DNA of 64,000 bases from Sulfurospirillum sp. UBA12182 (lineage in GTDB: Bacteria > Campylobacterota > Campylobacteria > Campylobacterales > Sulfurospirillaceae): assembly GCA_002742765.1 (NCBI GenBank), contig DLUF01000042.1, positions 104,761 through 168,760 of the forward strand, given 5' to 3'. The position numbers and the translations under genes are program-made. The notes below the pieces were generated by a model. That model saw only the letters and a list, made by a program, of their open reading frames with translations, did not search any database and was not told the DNA's origin. Below are positions 1 to 10,199 of this stretch, piece by piece (position 1 is the stretch's first letter; every line of letters starts with the position of its first letter).

Positions 1-9
1 ATCCAAAAC

Positions 10-378
10 CTATAATACGTCTTCTAGTTTCTCTTTTAGCACCTGTGGAGTAAATGGTTTTACTATATAGTTGTTAACACCTGCTTTTAAAGCTGTGATA
101 ACTTCTGCTTTTCCTCCCTCAGTTGTAACCATAATGATTGGCATATCATTGTATTTTGCTTGAGCTCTTACTTTTTTGACAAGCTCTAAGCCATTCATTT
201 CTGGCATATTCCAATCGGTTATTAAAACATCAATATCATCATTTTCACACATAATTTGCCAAGCTTGAGCTCCGTGTTCTGCTTCTAAGACATCTTTATA
301 GTCAAGTCTTGCCAATGTATTTTTAATAATACGGCGCATTGTCGAACTATCATCCACAACTAGTAGTCTCAATGTCAA
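10..378 (-). CDS. cheY: CheY-like single-domain response regulator
   Basis: 122 aa receiver domain: VVDDSSTMRRII, DVLITDWNMPEMNG, VTTEG, K in NYIVKPFTP. Confidence 0.9.
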   Translation of the reverse strand: MTLRLLVVDDSSTMRRIIKNTLARLDYKDVLEAEHGAQAWQIMCENDDIDVLITDWNMPEMNGLELVKKVRAQAKYNDMPIIMVTTEGGKAEVITALKAGVNNYIVKPFTPQVLKEKLEDVL

Positions 379-435
379 TCCTTTAATAAAACATTATTTT
401 TTACTCATTTTAACTAATTTTACTTTGAAAATACT

Positions 436-1167
436 TTAACTTTTCAAAGTTTTTACTAGCTCAAATGCTTTTTGAAGTTCTAAAGTTCCCTCATAATATG
501 CTTTTCCAACAATCACTCCAGAAACTTCTTTTGTAGCCAAAAGTGCTTCGATATCTTGCATATCTTTTACGCCACCACTAGCAATGGTATCTATACCACT
601 TGCTCTTGCAATCTCTAAAGTAAAATCGACATTTACTCCACTTAATGTACCATCTTTGCCAACATCTGTACAGATGATTGCTTCAACGCCAGCATCTGCA
701 AACTCACGTGCCAAGTCGGTCGCTAGCATGGTTGATTTTTCAGCCCAACCTTCGACAGCAACATATCCATCAATCGCATCGATTCCTACAACAACTCTGT
801 ATCGTTTTGCAACACTTTTTACAAAATTTGGATTTCTAAGAGCAATGGAACCTAAAATCACTCTATCCACACCTAAATCGATATATTTTTTTATCGTCTC
901 TTCATCTCTTATGCCACCACCAATTTCTAATTTTAGATTACAATTTTGACGGATTTTTTCTATCTGTTCTAAGTTTTTAGGAGTTCCTGCAAAAGCACCA
1001 TTTAAATCTACTAAATGTAACCACTTTGAGCCCATCTGTTCAAACTTTTTAGCTAACTCCCAAGGTTCATTAGAGTAGATTTTTGCGCTTTCCATAAGCC
1101 CTTTTGTGAGCCTTACTGCAACACCATCTTTCAAATCAATCGCTGGTAAAATATCCATAAAAAACAA
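436..1167 (-). CDS. hisA: HisA phosphoribosylformimino-5-aminoimidazole carboxamide ribotide isomerase
   Basis: [40 protein letters not shown]. Confidence 0.95.
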   Translation of the reverse strand: MFFMDILPAIDLKDGVAVRLTKGLMESAKIYSNEPWELAKKFEQMGSKWLHLVDLNGAFAGTPKNLEQIEKIRQNCNLKLEIGGGIRDEETIKKYIDLGVDRVILGSIALRNPNFVKSVAKRYRVVVGIDAIDGYVAVEGWAEKSTMLATDLAREFADAGVEAIICTDVGKDGTLSGVNVDFTLEIARASGIDTIASGGVKDMQDIEALLATKEVSGVIVGKAYYEGTLELQKAFELVKTLKS

Positions 1168-1221
1168 TACTCCTTTATTTATTTTACATGTAGGTTAAAA
1201 TGAGTTTGACTCAAGAGTCTC

Positions 1222-1836
1222 TCAAATAGATACAAAATTGCTTAAAATTTTCAAGCCATTATCGTGAGATTTTTCAGGATGAGGCTGAAATCCATAAATG
1301 TTTTCTTTTTGTATTGCACTAGCAAATTCATATCCATAAAAGCTTTTTCCGATTATGTACTCTTCTTTACATGTAGTGTGAAAGCTATGCACAAAATAGA
1401 GATAAATCTCCTTAGAAAGCCCTTTAAAAAGAGCCGATTCTTTTTGTACAAAAAGTTCATTCCAACCCATATGAGGTACTTTTAAACGAGTTTCAAATCT
1501 ACTCTTATCAAACTCGACTACCTCGCCTGGTATCAAACCTAAGCCTTGAGTCATGCCAAACTCTTCACTACTCTCAAGCAGCAGCTGCATCCCTAAACAA
1601 ATCCCAAGAAGAGGTTTACCACTCTTTGCAAACTCACAAATAGCCTCTTGCATTCCTCCTGCTTGAAGATGTGACATAGCATCTTTAAAAGCACCTACTC
1701 CTGGTAAAATAATCTTATCAAATTTTTTTAACTCTTCTGCTTGGCTTACAACTTCTACCTTAGAGCCTATCTTTTCAAAAGCATTTATAACGCTTCTGAG
1801 ATTACCCATGTTATAATCAATTAGAGCTATCATCAT
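1222..1836 (-). CDS. hisH: Imidazole glycerol phosphate synthase glutaminase subunit HisH
   Basis: ALIDYNMGNLRSV, PLLGICLGMQLL (nucleophile Cys), FQPHPEKS. Confidence 0.95.
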   Translation of the reverse strand: MMIALIDYNMGNLRSVINAFEKIGSKVEVVSQAEELKKFDKIILPGVGAFKDAMSHLQAGGMQEAICEFAKSGKPLLGICLGMQLLLESSEEFGMTQGLGLIPGEVVEFDKSRFETRLKVPHMGWNELFVQKESALFKGLSKEIYLYFVHSFHTTCKEEYIIGKSFYGYEFASAIQKENIYGFQPHPEKSHDNGLKILSNFVSI

Positions 1837-2734
1837 CTACCTTATGAGAAACAAGTTTTACATATATAGCCAACCCTACAAGAAGTACAGTCACCCCAAA
1901 TATCAGATAAACAGCTGAGAGTATATGTACTGGGTCTGTAATGGCAAACTTAAAGACTAACATCAGTGCTTCAATAGCAAGTGCGATGATGATAGAGCCA
2001 AGAAAACGAACCATCGTTTTATGCATACCACCTGCCTCATCTTTTTTAATTCTCTCTAAAACTTCCTCTTCAAAAATAGTTTTTACAAGATCAAAAATAG
2101 CCAAAGATAGTGTGAGTAAAATCGTTGATTTAAACATAGATTCGATGTTTAAGAGTCCTATACGAAAACCATGTTCAGCGATACTTGCTATTCCATTGTA
2201 AAAGAGTAAAAAAGCAACTAGCAAGAGTGCAACTGAAAATGCGCTATATGTAAATTTTACAAAATCACTAAAATAGCCTTGAAAAGAGGAAGGCTGCGCT
2301 ACTTCTAAAACGTTTTTAAGGGAGATATCCATACAAGCTACATACTTTAATTCTGATTTGTCATCATAGATAGGATATGCAGCTGTTACTGTTAAATTAT
2401 TTGTTAAAGAGGATGGATAAGGATCAGTTAAAACACATCTTTTTTGTCTTACAGCACGATAAAAATAGGATTTGTTACTTCTGTTGACACCCATACCACC
2501 TTTGTATTCGATTTTATTTGTTAAGTTATGGGTTACTTGCATACCTGAGTTATCAAGAACATATAAAGCATCAAGATTATCAACTTCATTGACAATTTTA
2601 TCCAATCCAACTTCGATAACATCTAAACTTGGATTAGGAAGACGAGATGGCATGTTTCGTGTAAAAAGGTAACAAAAATATGCTCTAGCTCTAGGTCTTA
2701 TCTCTGCGAATTGTTGTATATCTCGAACAACCAT
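1817..2734 (-). CDS. PDC/Cache-type sensor membrane protein
   Basis: 305 aa; N-terminal extracytoplasmic-like sensor region and several hydrophobic segments; upstream of the glycosylation genes. Confidence 0.55.
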   Translation of the reverse strand: MVVRDIQQFAEIRPRARAYFCYLFTRNMPSRLPNPSLDVIEVGLDKIVNEVDNLDALYVLDNSGMQVTHNLTNKIEYKGGMGVNRSNKSYFYRAVRQKRCVLTDPYPSSLTNNLTVTAAYPIYDDKSELKYVACMDISLKNVLEVAQPSSFQGYFSDFVKFTYSAFSVALLLVAFLLFYNGIASIAEHGFRIGLLNIESMFKSTILLTLSLAIFDLVKTIFEEEVLERIKKDEAGGMHKTMVRFLGSIIIALAIEALMLVFKFAITDPVHILSAVYLIFGVTVLLVGLAIYVKLVSHKVDDDSSN

Positions 2735-2799
2735 AAAAAGCCTTTTTAAGATTTATATATATTTTATCTAAAAAAAACTAAATTTTTATGTATAAAGTT

Positions 2800-4536
2800 T
2801 CAACAATGCGGACGATGGTCAAATTCTGGAACGATTTCTTTGAGTTTAGCAAGTTTATCCTCAGTTTCTAACAGCTCATGGATATCTTGATTGAGTTTTT
2901 GAATCTCATAAGGAGTGTTTTTGGCTATGGTTATGGACTCAAAATCCGTCTTTTTATCGCTTTCATCAAGTAAAAGTTCTTCATAAAGTTTTTCACCTGG
3001 TCTTAAGCCTGTAAAGACTATCTCTATATCTTCTCTTCCGCTCAATTCACACATTCTTTTTGCCAAATCAGCTATCTTAACAGGTTCACCCATATCTAAG
3101 ATACAAATCTCTCCACCTTTGGCGATAGCTCCTGTTTGAAGAACAAGTTCACAAGCTTCTGGAATAAGCATAAAATACCTTGTAATTTCAGGATGCGTTA
3201 CAGTGATAGGTCCACCACGTTCTATCTGAGAACGAAATTTTGGAATAACGGAGCCTGAAGAACCTAAAACATTACCAAAGCGAACTGCTACTATGTCTGT
3301 ACTTTGTGAGGCAACATTGGCTGCATAAAGCTCACAGATACGTTTCGTTGTACCCATTACATTTGTTGGTCTAACAGCTTTATCAGTTGAGATAAGAATA
3401 AACTTGGAAACATTATATTGTATAGCCAAATCAATACAATTTTTTGTGCCAAGTATGTTGTTTCGTATCCCCTCTTCTATGTTTGCCTCAACCAAAGGAA
3501 CATGTTTATAAGCAGCAGCATGGATAACGATATCTGGTTTATACTGCTCAAAAGTAGTTTCTAACTCTTTTACATGTAAAACATTTTGAAGAACAGAAAT
3601 CACTTTAGAAGAGTTCAATTCTTCATTTAGAGCATAAAGATTGTATTCGCTACTATCAAGAGCTATGAGGGTTTTAACATCGTATTTGAGGCACTGCCTA
3701 CATATCTCACTTCCGATACTTCCACCTGCACCTGTAACTAAAACTACCTTGTTTTGTAAAAAGCCTTTGATGAGATTTTTATCCAAATCTTTTGGATTTC
3801 GAGCGAGTAAATCCTCAAGAGAGATATTTTTAAGCTGCGTAAAAAAGGGTTTATCGGATAAAATCTGTTCTAACTTTGGTAAAATTCTGATTTCACGAAA
3901 ATAGTTATGTAACCTTTCATAAATATCTTTTATCCTTTTAGCTTCAGCAGAAGGCATTGCGATGACTAAAAGATCGAATTTTTCATTTTTAGCTAACTCT
4001 TTAAGCTTTGTTCTTGAGATTATCTTAATCCCATCAATACTTCTTTTTTGCAAAGACTTATCATCATCTACGAAATATTTGAGTTTGTACTGTGTATTTC
4101 TATACTCTTCTTCTAGTTTCAATCCTGCTTTACCAGCCCCATAGATAATCAAAGATTTTCCTTTTTTGATGCGAGAACGGTTGATAAAGAGATAATAAGC
4201 ATACATTAAAAAATTTATACTGAAAAGATATAAAAAAAGCTCAGATAACATAAAAGCTATGCGAAGTTGCCCATGATAAAAGGGCATATATATACAAAGA
4301 GGAACTATATATACAAAACTTTTCAAAATAAATGTTTTTTGAGAAGCCTTACTCCAAGAGAGAGAATAGTCTTTAAAAATCAATACCGAAGCAATAATAC
4401 GTAAAAAAATTACTACCAAAATAGCGTCATATCTGATAGGTTGGTGAAAAATCCAGAAAGTCCAAATAAACGTAATAAAACTCAATCCTATAATCACTAA
4501 AATATTTAAAATACGTTTATCCAAAAAGAGATTCAT
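2800..4536 (-). CDS. pglF: PglF/CapD-like membrane UDP-GlcNAc 4,6-dehydratase
   Basis: 578 aa, N-terminal TM segments, VVLVTGAGGSIGSEICRQ Rossmann motif, STDKAVRPTNVMGTTKR. Confidence 0.85.
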   Translation of the reverse strand: MNLFLDKRILNILVIIGLSFITFIWTFWIFHQPIRYDAILVVIFLRIIASVLIFKDYSLSWSKASQKTFILKSFVYIVPLCIYMPFYHGQLRIAFMLSELFLYLFSINFLMYAYYLFINRSRIKKGKSLIIYGAGKAGLKLEEEYRNTQYKLKYFVDDDKSLQKRSIDGIKIISRTKLKELAKNEKFDLLVIAMPSAEAKRIKDIYERLHNYFREIRILPKLEQILSDKPFFTQLKNISLEDLLARNPKDLDKNLIKGFLQNKVVLVTGAGGSIGSEICRQCLKYDVKTLIALDSSEYNLYALNEELNSSKVISVLQNVLHVKELETTFEQYKPDIVIHAAAYKHVPLVEANIEEGIRNNILGTKNCIDLAIQYNVSKFILISTDKAVRPTNVMGTTKRICELYAANVASQSTDIVAVRFGNVLGSSGSVIPKFRSQIERGGPITVTHPEITRYFMLIPEACELVLQTGAIAKGGEICILDMGEPVKIADLAKRMCELSGREDIEIVFTGLRPGEKLYEELLLDESDKKTDFESITIAKNTPYEIQKLNQDIHELLETEDKLAKLKEIVPEFDHRPHC

Positions 4537-5495
4537 ATAAACTTTTTCCTTTTATCGACAAATTTTACACATGCAAATAATACTACAAGAGTTATAAAAA
4601 ACGCTAAAAATGGATTTGAGATGAAGTATACTAACCCTAAAAGAAAAAGGTTAAGTCCTAAAGAGTACACTACTACTTTACTATGAGACCAGCCACTTTG
4701 GGTAAGCCTTTGATATGCATGTTTTTTATGAGCTTGACTTAACTTCTCTTTGTTTTTTAAGCGTCTAAAAAGTGTCAAAGTTGCATCAAACCAAAAAGCT
4801 CCAAAAAGGATAATCCAAATCCACAGATTTTGACTTGCTTGATTTGCATAGTAAATCGTAAATATAGCTACATTGTACCCCAAAAGTGTACTTCCTACAT
4901 CTCCCATAAATATCTTTGCTCTATGCCAATTTAAAACTAAAAATCCTGCTACACACACTACCAAAACCAAAAAATGCTTATCTCCAAAAAGAAACAATCC
5001 GCTCATACCTAAAAAAATCGCTTCGCTCCCTGCATACCCATCTATGCCATCTAAAAAGTTATACAGATTGATAAACCATACAATCAAAAAAATAGCGAAA
5101 ACATTGGTTAAAAGCTGATTTTTGACACTAAAGAAAAAAAGATTAATCTCGCCCAATCCACCTAGAAAAGAGAGTCCTAGTAATGCAACAAAAAGCTGAG
5201 TAAGAAGTCGTGTCTTTGGTCTTAAGTCTATCATGTCATCAATAAAACTTACGATACTAATGACCCCGCCTGCTAATAATGCAAAAAAGAGGTTTGCTTC
5301 TATAAGGCTGTACATGTAAAGATATAAAAGTCCTAAAAACCAAGTGAGTGCTATCGCAATCCCACCACCATGAGGAGTTGGAGTAGTGTGCGAACTTCTC
5401 TCGTTTACAGCTGCTAAAAGTGACTTTTTTATCGCATAATTTTTGATGATATAAGTCAAAAGAAGTGATAAAAAAAAGAAAATTGCATAAATCAT
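4533..5495 (-). CDS. MraY/WecA-family undecaprenyl-phosphate sugar-1-phosphate transferase
   Basis: Polytopic; TPHGGGIAIAL, IDDMIDLRPKTRL, NLYNFLDGIDGYAG, IFMGDVGST. Confidence 0.88.
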   Translation of the reverse strand: MIYAIFFFLSLLLTYIIKNYAIKKSLLAAVNERSSHTTPTPHGGGIAIALTWFLGLLYLYMYSLIEANLFFALLAGGVISIVSFIDDMIDLRPKTRLLTQLFVALLGLSFLGGLGEINLFFFSVKNQLLTNVFAIFLIVWFINLYNFLDGIDGYAGSEAIFLGMSGLFLFGDKHFLVLVVCVAGFLVLNWHRAKIFMGDVGSTLLGYNVAIFTIYYANQASQNLWIWIILFGAFWFDATLTLFRRLKNKEKLSQAHKKHAYQRLTQSGWSHSKVVVYSLGLNLFLLGLVYFISNPFLAFFITLVVLFACVKFVDKRKKFI

Positions 5496-5499
5496 GAGC

Positions 5500-6138
5500 T
5501 TATATATCTTTAATTTCGCAGATAAGCTTTAAAAACTCTTCATCAAATTGTTCTAAAAATGTTTTATCGATAATCTTTATCTCTTTTAATAACTCTTTTG
5601 GAAAGCTTTTAAGTCTGATGATTAACTCTGCATTTGAAAACTCTACTTTTTTATGTGCTGACTCTAGTATAGTCTCCCAATCAAAGTCATAAAACTTCCA
5701 AATAAGATAGATATCAAATACATCTTTTGGATTGTCTCTTCCCATCACTGCTGTAAGCTTATTTGAAAGTATATTTTCCACAGTGTCTACAATATAGTTT
5801 TTTTCGGTTATGATTGGCTCTTTATATCTAAAAGATATATCATTGACAAAATCAACTTGCAACACTCCATCTATCTTAAATCTTGTAAAATCTTTAGATT
5901 CCACTTCAGCATTTAACTGAAAGGCTTGATGTAAGGCTTGTTTGATATTTTTTATAGCAAAACTATATCTCGGCGATTGGTTAGTAAAAAAATCAAGATC
6001 ATCGGAATATCTTTTCTCTGCATAAAACCTACTTAAACAAGTACCTCCCGTAAGATAAAACTCTCTTTCGGTTTTAAAAACCACTTCTAAAACTCTATCT
6101 TGGAGTTCATAAAGTTTTTTATATTTTATACTATCCAT
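5500..6138 (-). CDS. AbiEii/AbiGii-type nucleotidyltransferase (putative toxin)
   Basis: FYLTGGTCLSRFY...RYSDDLDFF nucleotidyltransferase signature; DVFDIYLIW. Confidence 0.75.
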   Translation of the reverse strand: MDSIKYKKLYELQDRVLEVVFKTEREFYLTGGTCLSRFYAEKRYSDDLDFFTNQSPRYSFAIKNIKQALHQAFQLNAEVESKDFTRFKIDGVLQVDFVNDISFRYKEPIITEKNYIVDTVENILSNKLTAVMGRDNPKDVFDIYLIWKFYDFDWETILESAHKKVEFSNAELIIRLKSFPKELLKEIKIIDKTFLEQFDEEFLKLICEIKDI

Positions 6139-6431
6139 TTTAACTCATCTATGAGTAAAGGCTTATCAAAAAAATACACTTCTGCGATATTTTTTCTTCT
6201 AAAAGCATAATCAATGTTAAACTGGGGAATTTTATAAGTTTCCAAAAGTTCTTTTAAATCTTCTTTGTTAAACATTTCTAAATCTTTAAATAAAGCAGTA
6301 CTGTTTAAGAGAATCTTTTCAAAAAGCATAGTTTTTTTTCTTTTATCTTGCCCCTGCAAAATAGTTTCTATTTGCTCCTTAGAAATATCCAAATCCCAAA
6401 AACAATCTCTTTTTAACCTTTCATAATTCAT
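6126..6431 (-). CDS. Small partner protein of the AbiEii-like nucleotidyltransferase (putative antitoxin)
   Basis: 101 aa ORF overlapping the nucleotidyltransferase start by 13 nt, same strand. Confidence 0.5.
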   Translation of the reverse strand: MNYERLKRDCFWDLDISKEQIETILQGQDKRKKTMLFEKILLNSTALFKDLEMFNKEDLKELLETYKIPQFNIDYAFRRKNIAEVYFFDKPLLIDELKWIV

Positions 6432-6479
6432 AATTTACCCACTTGAAATATACTTTAGAGATAGAAATTGTAGCATAAA

Positions 6480-8606
6480 TCATATCTTCAGCCTAAAAAC
6501 TTTAGCACTTGGATCTAAAACAACTGGTTCAAAATAACGCTCATCATAGTTTTCAAATACAAAAAGTTGGATATAGCTTGAGTTAATCATCTCTTCATCA
6601 AGTACTAAAAAAGTGTTATATGAGCGCATAAAAACGACAGAAAATCTCCCATCTTTGTGTAACTCTTGCTTTTGCCTTACAAGTTTGCCAGCTTGGTCAT
6701 AAGCTGTAAAATAAAATGTCTTTAGTGGAGTCTCTTGTTTTCCTATCTTGAGTATACCTCTTTGTTTATCGACACCTATGCCATTGTCTAAATTCAAAAA
6801 TTCTTTTGTATCTTGAAATCTATTTGTTTGATAGATAAAAGGTTCTCTTATCATCTGACCACTCATCAGGTCAAGGTCACTAAACTTTGTAATAGTAGGC
6901 AAAATTCCTAGCATTCGATAAGGTAAATAAAAGTATATATCTCTTGTTTTCTCTGGCACAACATTGTTTACATGTAAAGAGTTTAAAAAGTCATTTGTAT
7001 CTTTAAAACCACTAGCCAATGTCATCTGGGCTATATTTGATTGGAGTTTTATACGCTCTTCTTTTGGTTTTTCAAGATTTTCCTTTCCTATAGCAAAAGC
7101 CCTCTCGGTATACTCCACATCAAAACGAGCCAATTTTGCAGCTACATTTTGTGGATTTGTAAGCATATAGCTTACTGGAAAATTCACTGACCCACTATGC
7201 TTACCACCATCTATAAGAGTTTTTACATCTGCGTAGTAACGGATAGGATAGCCATAATCCCACCAAGCTACAACATAATCTTCTCTGGAAGCTATGTTTT
7301 TTAGCTTATCAAGCACAGCTACTTCTTGCTTAGTAAAGACTGTTGGAACTTTATACTCTTTTACATGTAAGATATTTGGGTATAAAATGCCTAAAGTTGC
7401 AAGGGTTAAAAAAGAGTATATAAGAAATTTTTTATTCATATACTCACTTATAGAAACTATCAAAAAACCCATTCCAAAAGCAAGAACTGGCACGGCATAG
7501 ATAGTAAATCGAAGTCCTCCCACATAAGCTAAAAATCCAAGCCCAATCATAGGAAGTCCTAGAAGCATCACAGGTTGCCTAAAACAAAGCCAAATATAAC
7601 CAACGCAAGAGAGGATAAAAGTTATCACATGCCCACTGATACGATTTGCAAAGGTTTCAAAGGGTATTTTTCCTGCTTCTCGTACTGTTTGCATTACCGT
7701 AAAGAAATGGAGTTGTAATTCTTCTCCTAAAACTTCTACTTCATCTTTGAATACATATCCTTTCAGTTGACTCCAGATAGGGCTAAATCCACCAGTAATA
7801 AAAAAAAGAGTGATTGAAACAAGTAAAAAATGATAGATATATTTGTCTAAAAGTTGCTTTTTATAAAGTATGTACACTACTATAACACCACCTAGCCTTA
7901 GGGTATCTGGTAAACCCATCATTGCTATGAGCATAAGAGCTAAAAGCTTATAATGATAAACACTTCTTCTCTCATATACCAAAGTATAAAGCAAGATAAG
8001 CCCAAAAAATGCAAACTCTAAAGAGTAACTTTGTGGATACCACCATCTGTAAGCCACTATCTCCAAAGCTGTAAAAAGTAGATATTTTTCCTCTTTTGTT
8101 TTAAGTGCGAGAACCAGCGACCATAAAAGTAGTGTTGGGAAGATGATATTTAGCATATCTGTATCATAATATCCTATCATTGTACGGTTGTAGTAACTCC
8201 AAGCAATAGAGCTTAAAAGTGCCGCTATAAAACCAGCAGATAAGAGATTTAACTCTCGTGATAAAAGTAAGATAGGTATAACTATAAGGGAACTTAAAAG
8301 AGCTGGCATATAAAAGATAATACTCTCAAATGAAAAAGGCAAGATAAAAGCAAAAAAAGCTGTGAACTGTGAAGCTGCACTATGTATAGGAGAAAAACTA
8401 TTTTCTTGCCATGTCCAACTCAGTATGTCTCTCGCTCCTTCTGCAAAGTAATAACCATCATTTGTGTTTATCATGAACTCTTCATTCCACATAAAACTAT
8501 CAGTTCCATTAAACTGATAAACCCAGATAAGCCTTATAGAAAAACTAAAAATAAAAGCGATTAAAATATATATGAATGTTTGTCTATTGAGTGTCAAATT
8601 TTTCAC
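6480..8606 (-). CDS. pglB: PglB/STT3-family oligosaccharyltransferase
   Basis: 708 aa, polytopic N-terminus, WWDYGYPIRYYA catalytic signature. Confidence 0.9.
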   Translation of the reverse strand: MKNLTLNRQTFIYILIAFIFSFSIRLIWVYQFNGTDSFMWNEEFMINTNDGYYFAEGARDILSWTWQENSFSPIHSAASQFTAFFAFILPFSFESIIFYMPALLSSLIVIPILLLSRELNLLSAGFIAALLSSIAWSYYNRTMIGYYDTDMLNIIFPTLLLWSLVLALKTKEEKYLLFTALEIVAYRWWYPQSYSLEFAFFGLILLYTLVYERRSVYHYKLLALMLIAMMGLPDTLRLGGVIVVYILYKKQLLDKYIYHFLLVSITLFFITGGFSPIWSQLKGYVFKDEVEVLGEELQLHFFTVMQTVREAGKIPFETFANRISGHVITFILSCVGYIWLCFRQPVMLLGLPMIGLGFLAYVGGLRFTIYAVPVLAFGMGFLIVSISEYMNKKFLIYSFLTLATLGILYPNILHVKEYKVPTVFTKQEVAVLDKLKNIASREDYVVAWWDYGYPIRYYADVKTLIDGGKHSGSVNFPVSYMLTNPQNVAAKLARFDVEYTERAFAIGKENLEKPKEERIKLQSNIAQMTLASGFKDTNDFLNSLHVNNVVPEKTRDIYFYLPYRMLGILPTITKFSDLDLMSGQMIREPFIYQTNRFQDTKEFLNLDNGIGVDKQRGILKIGKQETPLKTFYFTAYDQAGKLVRQKQELHKDGRFSVVFMRSYNTFLVLDEEMINSSYIQLFVFENYDERYFEPVVLDPSAKVFRLKI

Positions 8607-9453
8607 CTTTTATCATATGCATTATTCCCTCTTGTGTAGTATAGGGATTTTGCAAGTTTAGTATCTTTTTTGTTTGTGTATTATCAACTTCTAAGTTTTC
8701 ATAAAGTCTTTTGTAAAATGATGGTTTAAAAAGTTTTAGCAACTCCTTAAAAAATGGTATTTTAATCAAGTATACCTTTTTACCTAAAGCTTTTGCTATA
8801 AGTTTTATTAGATCTGTAGTGCTTAGTGGTTCATCATCTGAAGCTAAGAAAATTCCTGACTTTTTTTGTTCTATTATTTGGTCAACCAAATGGCAAAGAT
8901 TACCAACATAAACAAAGCTTCTAGCGTTATGAATCCCATCAAATGGTAATAATGAAATACTGTTTACTAACTTCACTAAAGATCGGATATTTGCTTTTAC
9001 TCCACAACCATAAACTATAGGAGTTCTAAGGATACTAACTTTAAAGTTCTCATCTTCTAATCTTCTAAGTTCAATTTCAGCTTTTAATTTACTTTTTCCA
9101 TAATCATCTTGAGGTTTACATGTAGAGCTTTCAGTATAAGCCTCGTCGCTCTCTTCTCCACAAACTTTAATGGTGCTCATAAAAACAAACTGTTTTACAC
9201 CTGATTCTTTAGCTCTATTTGCCAACTCTAAAGTTTGTGTTACGTTTACTCTTTCATATTCTTCTTTACTTGCTCCAGCCATCTGATGAACTAACGCTGA
9301 AAGATGTAAAACTACATCAACACCCTTTACATGTAAGGATTTAAAATCATCTTTTAAAAAGCTAAAAGTTTTAAAACTATATTTATCCTTGTATTGTCTT
9401 ATGAAATAGCTTCCTATAAAACCATTTGAACCTGTGATAAGTAGTTTTTTCAT
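8584..9453 (-). CDS. NAD-dependent epimerase/dehydratase (UDP-sugar 4-epimerase-like)
   Basis: LLITGSNGFIGSYF, YGKSK catalytic motif. Confidence 0.8.
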   Translation of the reverse strand: MKKLLITGSNGFIGSYFIRQYKDKYSFKTFSFLKDDFKSLHVKGVDVVLHLSALVHQMAGASKEEYERVNVTQTLELANRAKESGVKQFVFMSTIKVCGEESDEAYTESSTCKPQDDYGKSKLKAEIELRRLEDENFKVSILRTPIVYGCGVKANIRSLVKLVNSISLLPFDGIHNARSFVYVGNLCHLVDQIIEQKKSGIFLASDDEPLSTTDLIKLIAKALGKKVYLIKIPFFKELLKLFKPSFYKRLYENLEVDNTQTKKILNLQNPYTTQEGIMHMIKGEKFDTQ

Positions 9454-10199
9454 CTTTTAAATAACCCTAAGATTTTCTTTGGATACTTGCTTAAAACCTT
9501 TAGCCAATTTGTATCTATACCATTTTCTTTACAAGCCTTTATAATCTCTTTATTTAATATATAATTACTCTTTATACCACTTGTACTAGCTCCACCCATT
9601 CTCATTTTTACAATTGGCTCTTTTAAATAGCTATAAGTGATTCTATTTTTAGCTAGAAATCTAGTCAGGAGTTCATAATCAGCTGCTATCTTATAGTCTG
9701 TTTTAAATAGACCATATTTTTCATATATATCTTTTTTTACAAAAAATGTAGGATGTGCAGGCATCCAACCATAAGCAAATTTTTCAGGACTAAAATAGCT
9801 ACTATCATAGTATCGTACAGTTTTAGAAAGATTTTCAGGTTTTACAAATACTAAATCAGCATATAAACTATCGACTTGTTTCTCTTTAAACTCTTTTACA
9901 ACTTTCTTTATCACATACTCATCTATATAAAAGTCATCACTGTTGAGTATCCCAACTATATTACCAGTAGCTAATTTAACACCCTTATTCATAGCATCAT
10001 AAAGCCCTTTATCCTTTTCACTTATAAACTTAGATATCTTATCTCCATAGCTTTTTACAATTTCAACTGTACCATCTGTACTAGCACCATCTACTACTAT
10101 ATACTCTATGTTTTCATAAGTTTGATTCAATACAGAGTCAATAGCATATTTTATAGTTGTAACATTATTTCTTACTACTGTTATAATTGAAACTTTCAA
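9450..10199 (-). CDS. GT2 family glycosyltransferase
   Basis: SIITVVRNNVTTI...VDGASTDGTVEI, ILNSDD. Confidence 0.88.
   Translation of the reverse strand: MKVSIITVVRNNVTTIKYAIDSVLNQTYENIEYIVVDGASTDGTVEIVKSYGDKISKFISEKDKGLYDAMNKGVKLATGNIVGILNSDDFYIDEYVIKKVVKEFKEKQVDSLYADLVFVKPENLSKTVRYYDSSYFSPEKFAYGWMPAHPTFFVKKDIYEKYGLFKTDYKIAADYELLTRFLAKNRITYSYLKEPIVKMRMGGASTSGIKSNYILNKEIIKACKENGIDTNWLKVLSKYPKKILGLFKR

Noticed and set aside
584-949. + strand 121-aa ORF opposite hisA, and similar antisense ORFs throughout the track
   Set aside because: Lie fully inside well-supported genes on the other strand, with low-complexity Ser/Leu/Phe-rich translations and no recognizable domains; shadow ORFs.
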